Shown here: positions 55,961 through 64,000 of the stretch, piece after piece | Position numbering within the stretch: the first letter of the stretch is position 1 | How the letters are laid out: the number at the start of each line of letters is the position of its first letter | Source: Lysobacterales bacterium 63-13 | GTDB lineage: Bacteria > Pseudomonadota > Gammaproteobacteria > Xanthomonadales > Rhodanobacteraceae | Assembly (NCBI GenBank): GCA_001899855.1 | Contig: MKWR01000021.1 | Location: forward strand, 25,099-89,098 | Reading direction: 5' to 3' | DNA length: 64,000 nucleotides | The notes under the pieces: model-generated | Database searches by the model: none | The model's input: only the letters and a program-made list of their open reading frames with translations | What the model was told of the DNA's origin: nothing | Program-made: the position numbers and the translations under genes

Positions 55961-56236
55961 ATGGCGTGTCGGTGGTTGTGGATCCTGCTGCTCGCTGCCG
56001 GCAGCGTGCAGGCGCAGAGTGCGCTGGTCGGCAAGAAACTGATCTCCCGCGGCGACTCGATCGAGCGCGTGCGCGAAGCCGGCGGCAAGCCGGACCGGCT
56101 TGACCGCATCGAGGGCGACGCCGGGTCACCGCCGATGGAGATCTGGACCTACCAGGGCAAGGAACGCACGACCACGCTGTGGGTCATCAATGACAGGGTC
56201 GTCCAGGTAAAGGATCAGGCCAGCGGCAAGCCTTGA
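55961..56236 (+). CDS. DUF2845 small secreted protein
   Basis: The 91-aa precursor has a signal peptide (MACRWLWILLLAAGSVQAQ). The DUF2845 core follows: KKLISRGDSIERVREAGGKPDRLDRIEG, IWTYQGKERTTTLWVINDRVVQV. The start at 55961 is chosen by the signal peptide; a longer frame upstream has no good start site. Role unknown. It converges with the acyl-CoA dehydrogenase gene eight bases later. Confidence 0.7.
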   Translation: MACRWLWILLLAAGSVQAQSALVGKKLISRGDSIERVREAGGKPDRLDRIEGDAGSPPMEIWTYQGKERTTTLWVINDRVVQVKDQASGKP

Positions 56237-56244
56237 GCGTTGCC

Positions 56245-58023
56245 CTAGACGACATCCCACGGATAGCTGCCGGCGGCGATGCGCTTGCCGGCGATCGCAT
56301 CGAGCAGGTCATCCTCGTTGCGTTCCATGCCGCGCACATTGCGTGACATGCGCCGACGCGCCTGGCGGGTGAACATCTCGGCGATGTGCAAGGCGCTTTC
56401 CGCCTGCGCATCGTTTTCGCGCACGAGCATGTCCGCACGCGAGAGCACGCAGCAGCCGACAAACAGGTCGATGGCGAGATCGGCGAGACGCTTCTGCGCA
56501 TGTTGCTGGTCGGCGATGCCCTTGCCGTATTTCTTCAGCAGCGCATCGGAGGCCTTGGACAGTTCGACGACGTATTTCTCGTAGGTTGCTGCCGCCTTGC
56601 GCAACACCGGATGCAGCTCGCGCAGGATCTTGTCGGTGCCGACGCCGGTGGTCTCGCGGGCGCGCCGGTTGGCATAGCCGGAAAGCACGCCAAAGCCCTT
56701 GATCGGATCATTGAAGATGTTGCCGAGCGCGGACTTGAGCTCGCCCAGCGAGGCACCGACATCCTTCAGGCCGGACAGCGCGATGTACAGGCGCAGGATC
56801 TCGTTGGTGCCCTCGAAGATGGTCAGGATGCGCGCGTCGCGCACGACCTGCTCGTACGGGAACTCGCGCATGAAGCCGTTGCCGCCGGCAATCTGCAACG
56901 CCTCGTGGGCGGCGCGCTGGATCGCCTCGCTGGCGAAAATCTTGCTCATGGCGGCTTCCACCGAATAGTCGGTGCAACCCGAATCAATGTAATGGGCAAC
57001 CATCCACACCGCGCTCTCGGCGGCGAAGCAGTCGATCGTCATTTGCGCGATCTTTTCGCGAACGAGGCCGAACTCGGCGATCGGCTTGCCGAACTGCTTG
57101 CGTTCGCTGGCCTGCGCGATCGCCAGCTTGATCAGGTTCCTCATGCCGCCTACCGCGCCACCGCCCAGCCCGGTGCGGCCGTTGTTGAGGATGGCCATGG
57201 CGACCTTGAAACCGCGGCCAACCTCGCCAAGCACGTTTTCGGCGGGCACGCGCACGTCGGCGAAGGCGACGGTGGTCGTCGACGAGGCGCGGATGCCCAT
57301 CTTGTCCTCGTGCGGGCCGTGGCTGACGCCGGGCCAGCCGGCCTCGACGACGAAGGCGGTCATCTTGCCTTCGGCCGTGTCGGTGCGCGCGAATACCGTG
57401 TAAAGGCCGGCGATGCCACCGTTGGTGATCCAGATCTTCTCGCCGCTCAGGGTCCAGCTGCCGTCGTCGTTGCGCGTCGCCCGCGTGCGGATCGACGCCG
57501 CATCGGAACCGGCGCCCGCTTCGGTCAGGCAGAACGCGGCGATCAGCTCGCCAGTGGCCAGCTTCGGCAGGTAGCGCGCCTTTTGTTCGGGCGTGCCGAA
57601 GAGGAGCACGCCCTTCATGCCGATCGAGCTGTGCGCGCCGATCGTCAGAGAAACCGAACTGTCGTGCGAGCTGGTCTGCGCGAGCACCCGCGCATAGGCT
57701 GCGTTGGACAGTTCAAGGCCGCCGAATTCCTCGGGAATGATGAGTCCGAACAGGCCCATGTCGCGCAGCGCCTGGATGAATTCGGGCGGTTGTTCAGCCA
57801 CGCGATCCCAGTGTTTCAAGTCGGCATGTTGCGGGGCGAGGAAATCATCGATGGCATCGAGCATCGGTGCCAGCATCTCGCGGTCACGCTCGCGCATCTT
57901 CGGATAGGGAAACAGGTTCTCCTCGAAGATGTCGCCGAAGAAAAGCTGCTTGGCCGCGCTGCGGTCCCGCTGCAACGTGTCGGCATCGGCTGGCGTCGGC
58001 TTCGGGGATACTTTTGCATTCAC
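56245..58023 (-). CDS. very-long-chain-type acyl-CoA dehydrogenase
   Basis: It performs FAD-dependent alpha,beta-dehydrogenation of acyl-CoA, the first step of beta-oxidation. The 592-aa length is typical of the VLCAD/ACAD9 group, with a C-terminal extension beyond the usual 380 aa. It shows AFCLTEAGAGSDAASIRTRA, WITNGGIAGLYTVFA and the catalytic-base motif LTIFEGTNEILRL. It starts at GTG 58023 with GGAG seven bases upstream; an earlier TTG is unlikely. Substrate chain length is not certain. Confidence 0.9.
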   Translation of the reverse strand: MNAKVSPKPTPADADTLQRDRSAAKQLFFGDIFEENLFPYPKMRERDREMLAPMLDAIDDFLAPQHADLKHWDRVAEQPPEFIQALRDMGLFGLIIPEEFGGLELSNAAYARVLAQTSSHDSSVSLTIGAHSSIGMKGVLLFGTPEQKARYLPKLATGELIAAFCLTEAGAGSDAASIRTRATRNDDGSWTLSGEKIWITNGGIAGLYTVFARTDTAEGKMTAFVVEAGWPGVSHGPHEDKMGIRASSTTTVAFADVRVPAENVLGEVGRGFKVAMAILNNGRTGLGGGAVGGMRNLIKLAIAQASERKQFGKPIAEFGLVREKIAQMTIDCFAAESAVWMVAHYIDSGCTDYSVEAAMSKIFASEAIQRAAHEALQIAGGNGFMREFPYEQVVRDARILTIFEGTNEILRLYIALSGLKDVGASLGELKSALGNIFNDPIKGFGVLSGYANRRARETTGVGTDKILRELHPVLRKAAATYEKYVVELSKASDALLKKYGKGIADQQHAQKRLADLAIDLFVGCCVLSRADMLVRENDAQAESALHIAEMFTRQARRRMSRNVRGMERNEDDLLDAIAGKRIAAGSYPWDVV

Positions 58024-58147
58024 GGCGCGGCTCCGCTCGCTGGGATGACTGCGCAGTCTCCGCCGAGCACCCGTGTCCCGCAAGTGGAGTGCCAGGTGCC
58101 GCGGATCAGCAATGTGGCGACGCCGGCCGTGCCCGACTGGAAAGCAG

Positions 58148-58205
58148 GGATGCGCCGCGCGCAGCGCATCCGGCCCCGGGCGCCCCGTTGACCAGGGGCG
58201 CCCGG
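58148..58205 (-). terminator. paired hairpins after the DUF1232-like gene
   Basis: Read on the minus strand just after the stop at 58219, the first hairpin has an 11-bp GC stem (58205-58195 with 58186-58176). A second 8-bp hairpin follows (58171-58164 with 58155-58148). No T-run; a GC-rich terminator or structural element. Confidence 0.4.
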
Positions 58206-58218
58206 CTGTGGCGAAACA

Positions 58219-58860
58219 TCAGTGGAAGCGAAACAGGAAGGGCACGGCGGTTGCGGCATAGTCCTCACGTCCGCAAGCCCGGCTGCGGGCAAGCAGGCGG
58301 ATTTCCGCAAGGCGTGATTCTTCCCATTGCTCGCGGCCGTAGGCAATTTCATGGGCATGCTTGCCGCGCATTGCCGCTTCCTCGGTGCGCAGGCGACGGA
58401 AACTCAGGTAGTCGTCCAGGTCCGGCTGCAGCGACGGCCAGGCCAGGTCCACCAGCAGGGCATCATCGAGGCCGCCGACAACGGGCACCGCATGCGGAAT
58501 CAGGCGCTCCTCGGCGCTGGCATAGCGGTCGATGAGGGCGATGCGCTCCTGCTTTTCGACCGCCAGGCCCCAGGCCTGCTCCTGCGACATGGCCCGCAAT
58601 GCCGTCAGGCAGCGCAGGCGCAACTGGATGCAGGGCGCGCGCCAAGTGCCGCCGAACTGTTGCTTCAGATGGCGGGCGGCGCTGGCGATGGCATCGATGT
58701 CGGGCACCGCGAATTGCGGATGCAGGGACTCGGCGGCAAGCTGGAAGCGGCGCATTGCGCGCGCGCCCAGGTCGAGGCCGGCGATGCGCTGGCGGCGGCG
58801 CTGGCCGCAGCGGTTGTCGCCCATGCTGGGCAGCGGCAGGGTTGCGAGATTCATGTTCAT
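58219..58860 (-). CDS. hypothetical protein with DUF1232-like segment
   Basis: In this 213-aa protein most residues (1-110) form Arg/Ala/Leu-rich helices. The segment IPHAVPVVGGLDDALLVDLAW (about 120-140) resembles the DUF1232/YkvA core (I-P-x-x-x-P-V-x-G-x-x-D-D), although it lacks the usual flanking hydrophobic helices. No catalytic motif. SD AAGGAG lies seven bases before the ATG. Identification is tentative. Confidence 0.6.
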   Translation of the reverse strand: MNMNLATLPLPSMGDNRCGQRRRQRIAGLDLGARAMRRFQLAAESLHPQFAVPDIDAIASAARHLKQQFGGTWRAPCIQLRLRCLTALRAMSQEQAWGLAVEKQERIALIDRYASAEERLIPHAVPVVGGLDDALLVDLAWPSLQPDLDDYLSFRRLRTEEAAMRGKHAHEIAYGREQWEESRLAEIRLLARSRACGREDYAATAVPFLFRFH

Positions 58861-59047
58861 GGCGGACTCCTTGGACTGGATTGAGCGCGGCGATTCCGCG
58901 CAATTCCAGCGTCCTCCCTGGCGCCCTGAAAGACTTGAGGAAGCCCGGTGGTGAGCCCTTGGAAATCATGCGGCAATCGGGTTTTTCATGATTTTTCCGG
59001 GTCAACGGGTATATCGTTCGCCCGGGCCGATCATTGGAGTCCGCACA

Positions 59048-61126
59048 GTGACCTCGGAGACGGGCGTCTATCGCTTCGGCGATGTGGAGGTCGAACCCGC
59101 GGCGCACCGGATCACCCGGGATGGCGCCGAGCTTGCCGTGGAACCCAAGGCCTTTGCCGTCCTCGTCAGCCTGCTTGAGCAACCAGGCAAGGTCTTCGAG
59201 CGTGATGAATTGCTCGATCGCGTCTGGGGCCACCGGCATGTCACGCCTGGCGTGCTCAACAGGGTGGTGGCGCAGTTGCGCAAGGCGCTCGGTGACGATG
59301 CCGAGAATCCGCGCTACATCCAGACCCTGCATGGCCTGGGCTACCGCTTCATTGCCGAAGTGCACAGCAATCGCGAACGCCGCCGGGCGACGCAGCCACA
59401 GCCGACAACCCCGCGGGATGATGTGGCGCAGATCCCCGGCACACCAGCGGCAAAGAGCGCACGGCTGTCGGCACGCGGAGTCGGCCTGTTGCTGGGTGCG
59501 GTGGTGCTGGCCGCGCTCGCCTTCGCCTTGATGCGCGCGGGGCGGTTGCCGGCGCAGCCAGCGGCCTCGATTGCGATCCTGCCCTTCATGAGCCTGAGCA
59601 GCAACCCGGATGACGGTTATTTTGCCGAGGGACTGACCGAGGAAATGCATGCCGCGCTGGCGGGCGTGAATGGGCTCAAGGTGGCGGCCTTGATCGCGTC
59701 GACGGCACGCCCCGGAGCGACGGAGGTGGAGGCGCTCGGCGAGAAGCTTGGCGTTGGCAGCGTCCTCGAGGCGAGCGTGCGCCGGCAGGGGCAGCGCGTG
59801 CGCATCAATGCCCGCCTGTCCGACACTTCCAGCGGGTTCACCCTGTGGACACAATCCTACGACCGCGAACTGGCCGATGTCTTCGACACGCAAAGCGAGA
59901 TCGCCAATGAGGTGGTGCAATCGCTGATCGGGGTGATCCCGGGTGAGCGCGAGGCACTGGCCCGGCGCCTCGCACCGACCCGCGACGTGGTTGCGTTTGA
60001 CGACTACCTGCAGGGCTTGCACCTGCTGCGCGATGCCAACGCAGCTGCGTCGCAGGACAAGGCCATCGAACGCTTTGCCAAGGCCTTGCAGAAGGACAGC
60101 GGCTTTGCACGCGCGCAGGCAGGCATCTGCCGTGCCGAGATCTGGAAGTTCGAAGACCTGCACAGCATCAGTGCGTTCAACAACGCGCGCATTGCCTGCC
60201 AGCGCGCCTTGAACATGGACTCCTCGCTGGCCGACGTCGGCCTGGCCCTGGGCGATCTCTATCGCGTGCAGGGTGAACCCGACAATGCACTCGAACAATA
60301 CCGTCGCATCGAATCGGATCCGGCGGTGCGCACGCGGGCGCAAATCGGCATGGCCAAGGTGTATGTCGCGCAAGGTCACGGGGAGCTGGCCGACGAATAT
60401 TTCCGCAAGGCGCTGCAATCCAGTCCCGATGATGCGCAAGTCCATGCGGAAATCGGCTACCGGCAGTACCTGGATGGGCATGTGCCGGAGGCGATCGCTG
60501 CGTACCGCAAGGCCGTGGAGCTTGAGCCAGGCAATGGCAGTCTGTGGGTCGCGCTTGGCGGCCTGTACATGGAAGCGGGCAACAATGCCGAAGCCGCACG
60601 CGCGTTGGATCGCTCGATTGCAATCGAACCCAGCTATTCAGCACTGACCAATCTTGGCCTGCTCAAGTACCAGGCCGGCGACTACGCCGGGGCCGCCGCG
60701 TTGCAGCAACAAGCCACGCAGCTCAATCCGCTGGATTTCATGGTCTGGGCCAATCTCGGCATGGCCTTGAAGGCGGATCCCGCCAACGCGGCACAGGCAC
60801 GCAGCGCCTATGAGCAAGCAGCGACGCGCGCCGAAGACTACATTGCGGCGCAGCCAAACGATGCACGCGCCATCGCTGCATTGGGCCTGTACCGCGCCGA
60901 GTTGGGTGATCCCGGCAAGGCCCGCGCGCTGCTGGATCGCGCCGAAGCCCTCGGCACCCAGCCTGGCGAGGTTGCTTTGCTGAATGCAGAAACCCTGGCC
61001 GTGCTCGGCGACCTGCCGGCGGCGCGCGCGCGCCTGGCGACGGCACGCAGGGCCGGCATCGCCGAGACCCTGATCGCCAGCAACACCGTATTCCGACGTC
61101 TTGGCCTGCTCGCGGGGGCGCAATGA
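59048..61126 (+). CDS. CadC/ToxR-like membrane transcription regulator with TPR domain
   Basis: The 692-aa protein starts with an OmpR-type winged helix (residues about 8-100: GKVFERDELLDRVWGHRHV, NRVVAQLRKALGDD, TLHGLGYRF) that should bind DNA, then a membrane helix (about 138-160). A TolB/FlgO-like periplasmic domain follows (SIAILPFMSLSSNPDDGYFAEGLTEE) and many TPR repeats (about 330-690). It probably senses an envelope or metabolic signal and controls transcription. The GTG at 59048 has GGAG eight bases upstream; an ATG at 58988 is the alternative. Target genes unknown. Confidence 0.85.
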   Translation: MTSETGVYRFGDVEVEPAAHRITRDGAELAVEPKAFAVLVSLLEQPGKVFERDELLDRVWGHRHVTPGVLNRVVAQLRKALGDDAENPRYIQTLHGLGYRFIAEVHSNRERRRATQPQPTTPRDDVAQIPGTPAAKSARLSARGVGLLLGAVVLAALAFALMRAGRLPAQPAASIAILPFMSLSSNPDDGYFAEGLTEEMHAALAGVNGLKVAALIASTARPGATEVEALGEKLGVGSVLEASVRRQGQRVRINARLSDTSSGFTLWTQSYDRELADVFDTQSEIANEVVQSLIGVIPGEREALARRLAPTRDVVAFDDYLQGLHLLRDANAAASQDKAIERFAKALQKDSGFARAQAGICRAEIWKFEDLHSISAFNNARIACQRALNMDSSLADVGLALGDLYRVQGEPDNALEQYRRIESDPAVRTRAQIGMAKVYVAQGHGELADEYFRKALQSSPDDAQVHAEIGYRQYLDGHVPEAIAAYRKAVELEPGNGSLWVALGGLYMEAGNNAEAARALDRSIAIEPSYSALTNLGLLKYQAGDYAGAAALQQQATQLNPLDFMVWANLGMALKADPANAAQARSAYEQAATRAEDYIAAQPNDARAIAALGLYRAELGDPGKARALLDRAEALGTQPGEVALLNAETLAVLGDLPAARARLATARRAGIAETLIASNTVFRRLGLLAGAQ

Positions 61127-61189
61127 TCCCCGCCGCATGCATGCCAACCACGACCGCCCATCGCAATGGGCACCCACCAGGAGGATGAC

Positions 61190-61447
61190 ATGGGAAAAGA
61201 CAAGAGCAAGCGTGAGGTCGAAGGCAAGTCGGGAAAACTCGGTGAACGATCCGCGGGCGGGGATGGCGGCCGGGATGATCCGCAACCAATGGTCGTCGAA
61301 TTCGATGTCGACGGCCTGCGCTCGATGGGCATCATGATCAGCGGCCAAGGCGTTGTGATCCCGGTGCCGAAGCCCAGGGAGCCGATTCGGATCATGCTCA
61401 AGGTCGAAAAACTCGAAGTGAACTTCAACCGCGAACGCGAAGGTTGA
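61190..61447 (+). CDS. small hypothetical protein (85 aa)
   Basis: It begins MGKDKSKREVEGKSGKLGE with a strong SD (AGGAGG, nine bases upstream). Highly charged N-terminus, a Gly-rich linker and a hydrophobic-beta C-terminal half (MVVEFDVDGLRSMGIMISGQG, VIPVPKPREPIRIMLKVEKLEVNF). It follows the TPR regulator gene by 63 bases. No family recognised; cytoplasmic. Confidence 0.6.
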   Translation: MGKDKSKREVEGKSGKLGERSAGGDGGRDDPQPMVVEFDVDGLRSMGIMISGQGVVIPVPKPREPIRIMLKVEKLEVNFNREREG

Positions 61448-61498
61448 CGCCGCGAAACCCTGCAGCAACAGATGTTGCCGCCATGGATCGGAAGAATG

Positions 61499-61530
61499 GG
61501 GATTGCCAGTTGCACGCGACTGGCAATCCC
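61499..61530. terminator. long perfect hairpin between two small convergent genes
   Basis: A perfect 12-bp stem (GGGATTGCCAGT / ACTGGCAATCCC) with an eight-base loop lies in the gap between the two stops. T-rich on neither side, but likely bidirectional. Confidence 0.55.
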
Positions 61531-61587
61531 TCGTTCCGGAATGCGCAAGGCCGCAGCGCGGCTTGCGCCAGCAAGGTGGGGCAGGGA

Positions 61588-61860
61588 TCAGTTGGCCGGT
61601 TTGTCGATTCCGGCAACCGCTGTCGGTGGCTTCTTGCCGGCTGCCGAACTGCGGGAATGGAAAGCCGTCGAGGTGTTCTTGGTGCGCAGTGGCGTGTTGC
61701 CGAGTACATCAATGCGCCCACCGCGTTTCTTGAACTCGGCGATATCGCGCAGAATCACTTCGCTGGTGAGGACGCGATCCCCCGGCTTTGCCTTCTGACG
61801 GGAGAAGGTTTGCGAGGCGCTGCTGGCCCTGGCCGGGCTGGATTTCGGTTTGCTGGACAT
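61588..61860 (-). CDS. small basic hypothetical protein (90 aa)
   Basis: It starts MSSKPKSSPARASSASQ with SD AAGGAG seven bases upstream. Lys/Arg/Ser-rich ends surround a core VLTSEVILRDIAEFKKRGGRIDVLGNTPLR. No family recognised; the basic, disordered ends suggest nucleic-acid contact, which is speculation. Confidence 0.55.
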   Translation of the reverse strand: MSSKPKSSPARASSASQTFSRQKAKPGDRVLTSEVILRDIAEFKKRGGRIDVLGNTPLRTKNTSTAFHSRSSAAGKKPPTAVAGIDKPAN

Positions 61861-62313
61861 TTGATCTCCTTGGACTGGCGGATTCATGGGCGGTGGGCGC
61901 AAGGCGCGACCGCCAAGGTTCGAATGGCAGGTGGATTGCCATGACCCCTTGCGAGACAAGTTCTTCAGTGCCGGGGGCCGTGCATGGCCGCAAGCGGAAT
62001 GTTCCCGGCGCGCACGCCTCAGGCGTGTGCAAGAGCCGTGCATTGTACGAAAAATGATGTGAACGATACGTTATCGTCAGCGAACTTCGGCGAAATCTTC
62101 CTGAAAAATGCGTATTCCACGCATATTTCGTTGTTTGCCGGATGGCCGGGGCCAAAATAGAGGGCGCAATCCGCGTGGCTGTTGAACGCTGCGTCACGCC
62201 GCGTGCCGGCCTGGCAGCAGCCGCAGGCAATGCGCTCGCTCCGACGCGCCTTCCTGCGGCAACCACTGCTCGCAGCCTGCTATCTTCCGATTGATGAATG
62301 CGCAGGGGCTACC
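61861..62313 (+). other. 453-base intergenic region upstream of the patatin gene
   Basis: No gene is visible. Around 62060-62130 it is AT-richer than its surroundings and holds two short inverted repeats (CGATA-CGT-TATCG, and ATGCGT-ATTCC-ACGCAT at 62108-62124). On the minus strand the second is followed by TTTTTC. They may be operators or part of a small RNA. Confidence 0.45.
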
Positions 62314-63666
62314 ATGACGGATCCGATCACGGGGCTGGTATTGACCGGCGGCGGTGCGCGCGCCGGCTATCAGGTCGGTGTGCTCAAGGGCATCGCGCAG
62401 ATCCGGCGTGACGCGGGAATCGTCTCGGGCAATCCGTTTCCGGTGATTGCAGGCACGTCGGCCGGTGCGATCAATGCCGCCGCGCTGGCCACGCGCGCCG
62501 ATGATTTTGATCGGGCGATCGCCGATCTTGTCGAGGTCTGGGCGAATCTCCGCGTCGGCCAGATTTATCGGGCGGATCTGCCCGGCATCATCAGGACCGG
62601 TGCCCGCTGGCTGGGAATGCTGATGTTCGGCTGGCTGATTCCGGCATTGCAGGGCAGGCGCCCGCAATCGCTGCTCGACAATTCGCCCCTGCAATCCTCG
62701 CTGCGCGAGTGGGTCGATCCGACGCGGATCCATGAACTGATGCAGCAGGGATGCCTGCGCGCACTTGCCGTCACCGCGTCGAGTTACGGCTCGGGCCTGC
62801 ATGTGACTTTTTACGAGGCGGTCGATGACATCCAGCCGTGGACGCGCTCGCAGCGGTTCGCCGTGCGCGATGCGATTGCCCCGCAACACCTGCTTGCCTC
62901 GTCGGCGATTCCATTCGTGTTCCCGGCGGTTCCGCTGCGCATCGAGGGGCGCATCGAATATTTCGGCGACGGCTCGATGCGCCAGTCGGCACCCATCTCC
63001 CCGGCCATCCATCTCGGTGCGGAGCGCATCCTCGTGGTCGGCGGCGGACGCATCAAGGAGCCAGCCGGCCCGCGCGCGGGTTGCAGCGAGTATCCAAACC
63101 TGGCCCAGGTTGCCGGCCATGCGTTGTCGAACATCTTCCTCGATTCGCTGACCGCCGATGCCGAGCGCCTGCAGCGCATCAACACCACGCTGGGGCTGCT
63201 GCCAGTCGACGCGCTGGGCCGGACCACGCTGCGCCCGATCGAGGTGCTGATGATTTCTCCGAGCGAACGGCTCGACGACCTCGCCGGCAAGCACATCGAC
63301 AGCCTGCCATTCGCGGTCCGCTCCCTGCTGCGCGCGGTGGGCGTTTCCGGTCGCGGCGAATCGGCGCGCGGCGCGGCACTCGTCAGCTACCTCTTGTTCG
63401 AGTCGGCGTACACGCGCGAACTGATCGATCTCGGCTGCAGCGACACGCTCGCCCGACGCGACGAGGTTTTGCGGTTCTTCAACTGGGGCGACCCATCGCA
63501 GCAAGGAGAGGCATCGAGGCTGCAAGTCGATTCAAGATTCAAGGCTTGGACTACCCCTGATTTCTCGGACACCACAAAACGGGGACAATCCCCGCAAGGA
63601 GGTGTTCGATGGAAAAGCGTCGTCGATTCACAGCAGAGTTCAAACGAGAAGCGATTCGATTGCTGA
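62314..63666 (+). CDS. patatin-like phospholipase with IS-derived C-terminal tail
   Basis: It hydrolyses acyl esters with a Ser-Asp dyad. The 450-aa protein shows the oxyanion motif TGGGARAGYQVG, the nucleophile GTSAGA (Ser49) and the Asp motif FGDGSMRQ. The natural domain seems to end near residue 395-405 (RRDEVLRFFNWG). From about residue 412 the frame runs into the left end of an IS3-type remnant, so the last 39 residues are not native and the original stop has been lost. Activity may persist. Confidence 0.85.
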   Translation: MTDPITGLVLTGGGARAGYQVGVLKGIAQIRRDAGIVSGNPFPVIAGTSAGAINAAALATRADDFDRAIADLVEVWANLRVGQIYRADLPGIIRTGARWLGMLMFGWLIPALQGRRPQSLLDNSPLQSSLREWVDPTRIHELMQQGCLRALAVTASSYGSGLHVTFYEAVDDIQPWTRSQRFAVRDAIAPQHLLASSAIPFVFPAVPLRIEGRIEYFGDGSMRQSAPISPAIHLGAERILVVGGGRIKEPAGPRAGCSEYPNLAQVAGHALSNIFLDSLTADAERLQRINTTLGLLPVDALGRTTLRPIEVLMISPSERLDDLAGKHIDSLPFAVRSLLRAVGVSGRGESARGAALVSYLLFESAYTRELIDLGCSDTLARRDEVLRFFNWGDPSQQGEASRLQVDSRFKAWTTPDFSDTTKRGQSPQGGVRWKSVVDSQQSSNEKRFDC

Positions 63667-63765
63667 AGGCTGCGAAGAAGCCCGCAGCCACCCTTGCACG
63701 CGAGCTGGGTGTGCCGCGCAATCGGCTGTACAAGTGCAGATGGCCCTAGGAATGGGGGCAGGTCA
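63547..63765 (+). mobile_element. internally deleted IS3-family remnant (about 219 bp)
   Basis: The left end TGGACTACCCCTGATT and the right end (reverse complement TGACCTGCCCCCATT) are partial inverted repeats. Between them only the first 46 codons of an orfA transposase remain, joined directly to the right end. Flanking bases (GGCT / TACGA) show no target duplication, which points to rearrangement rather than clean insertion. Confidence 0.75.
63609..63749 (+). pseudogene. IS3-family orfA transposase fragment
   Basis: 46 residues beginning MEKRRRFTAEFKREAIRL and including a helix-turn-helix (TLARELGVPRNRLYK). This matches the N-terminus of IS3-family OrfA proteins (about 90-110 aa). It is cut after RLYKCRWP and ends at a stop created by the deletion. 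Preceded by SD GGAGG. Confidence 0.85.
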
Positions 63766-64000
63766 TACGAACTTGGTCTTCCTGACGCGTATGCGAAAGT
63801 CCCAACGCCACCCTCCAACCCAATCGGATCACTTTCCAAATACCGCCCCGTCCCCGGCTCATAATCCCGAAAATAGTTGTAGTGCAGCCCCGACTCACCG
63901 TCAAAGTACTGCCCCGGATAGCGCAGCTTCACATCGATCCCGCCACTGGGTGCACTCGTCGCGGCATTGGCCCCGAACGCATCGCCGAAGAAATCCCACT
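63766..64000 (-). pseudogene. Rhs repeat-associated core fragment, truncated by the IS remnant
   Basis: The minus-strand frame entering from beyond 64000 encodes WDFFGDAFG, then KLRYPGQYFDGESGLHYNYFRDYEPGTGRYLESDPIGL-type core, the hallmark C-terminal core of Rhs/YD proteins. It then reads TFAYASGRPSSY and is interrupted exactly at the IS right end, where VDPLGL-like sequence would be expected. The frame continues through the IS into unrelated sequence, stopping at 63387. The toxin tip is lost here. Confidence 0.8.

Noticed and set aside
63387..63765. Continuation of the Rhs frame through the IS remnant and patatin end
   Set aside because: The sequence after the IS end is antisense to the IS remnant and patatin and shows no Rhs or toxin features.

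Overview
The window is a high-GC, densely coded bacterial chromosome segment. It most likely comes from a gammaproteobacterium of the Lysobacterales (Xanthomonadales), possibly a Rhodanobacteraceae-like genus. This is inferred from gene content: petABC followed by sspA-sspB, a large Oar-like TonB-dependent receptor, a feoAB operon with a third Cys-rich member, a liu-type leucine catabolic cluster, a DUF6165 gene and a Slp lipoprotein. No tRNA, rRNA or CRISPR array was seen. About 60 genes are supported, and most are chromosomal housekeeping or envelope functions.

Layout. 1-2.6 kb: the start of a von Willebrand factor A (VWA) protein, a degenerate cyanophycinase-like protein and a PAS-only protein. 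2.6-7.0 kb (minus): a tightly overlapping liuC-liuD-lipoprotein-mvaB operon for leucine/isovalerate breakdown, without liuA or liuB. 7.1-9.5 kb: feoA-feoB plus a Cys-rich membrane protein behind a TATAAT box overlapped by a Fur-box-like palindrome. 9.6-22.8 kb: mixed enzymes and envelope genes (hutG-like, FSR-type transporter, lipase-like hydrolase, trmO, YafK-type L,D-transpeptidase, CDF transporter, slp, rlmJ, DUF885 peptidase, miaB, lytic transglycosylase). 22.8-28.0 kb: a DegS-type protease divergent from petABC (cytochrome bc1), then sspAB. 28.2-31.5 kb: a membrane Ser/Thr kinase fused to a formylglycine-generating-enzyme-like (FGE) domain, followed by a two-FHA membrane protein. 31.5-39.6 kb: nadC, DUF1631, a Trm112-like gene, purEK, sodB, grxD, an SDR and a MarC protein. 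39.9-43.1 kb: an Oar-like TonB receptor, ended by a textbook terminator and a 96-bp tandem duplication.

43.5-55.7 kb holds ppnN, a DUF454 gene and the most distinctive block of the window: an aryl-alcohol dehydrogenase, a cytochrome c (pchC), a Tat-signal protein in the pchX position, and pchF, whose covalent-FAD and active-site residues match p-cresol methylhydroxylase at identical numbers. A secreted repeat protein follows. Convergent to it is a cytochrome c domain fused to an outer-membrane beta-barrel-like domain. Two diguanylate cyclase genes flank the block. The parts are consistent with periplasmic oxidation of p-cresol or similar 4-alkylphenols. Electrons would pass through PchC to the respiratory chain, and the alcohol product would go to the dehydrogenase.

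55.9-64.0 kb: a DUF2845 protein, a VLCAD-like acyl-CoA dehydrogenase, a CadC-like winged-helix/TPR membrane regulator, small hypothetical genes and a patatin. The patatin's reading frame runs into an internally deleted IS3-type remnant, whose other end cuts a truncated Rhs gene at the window edge.
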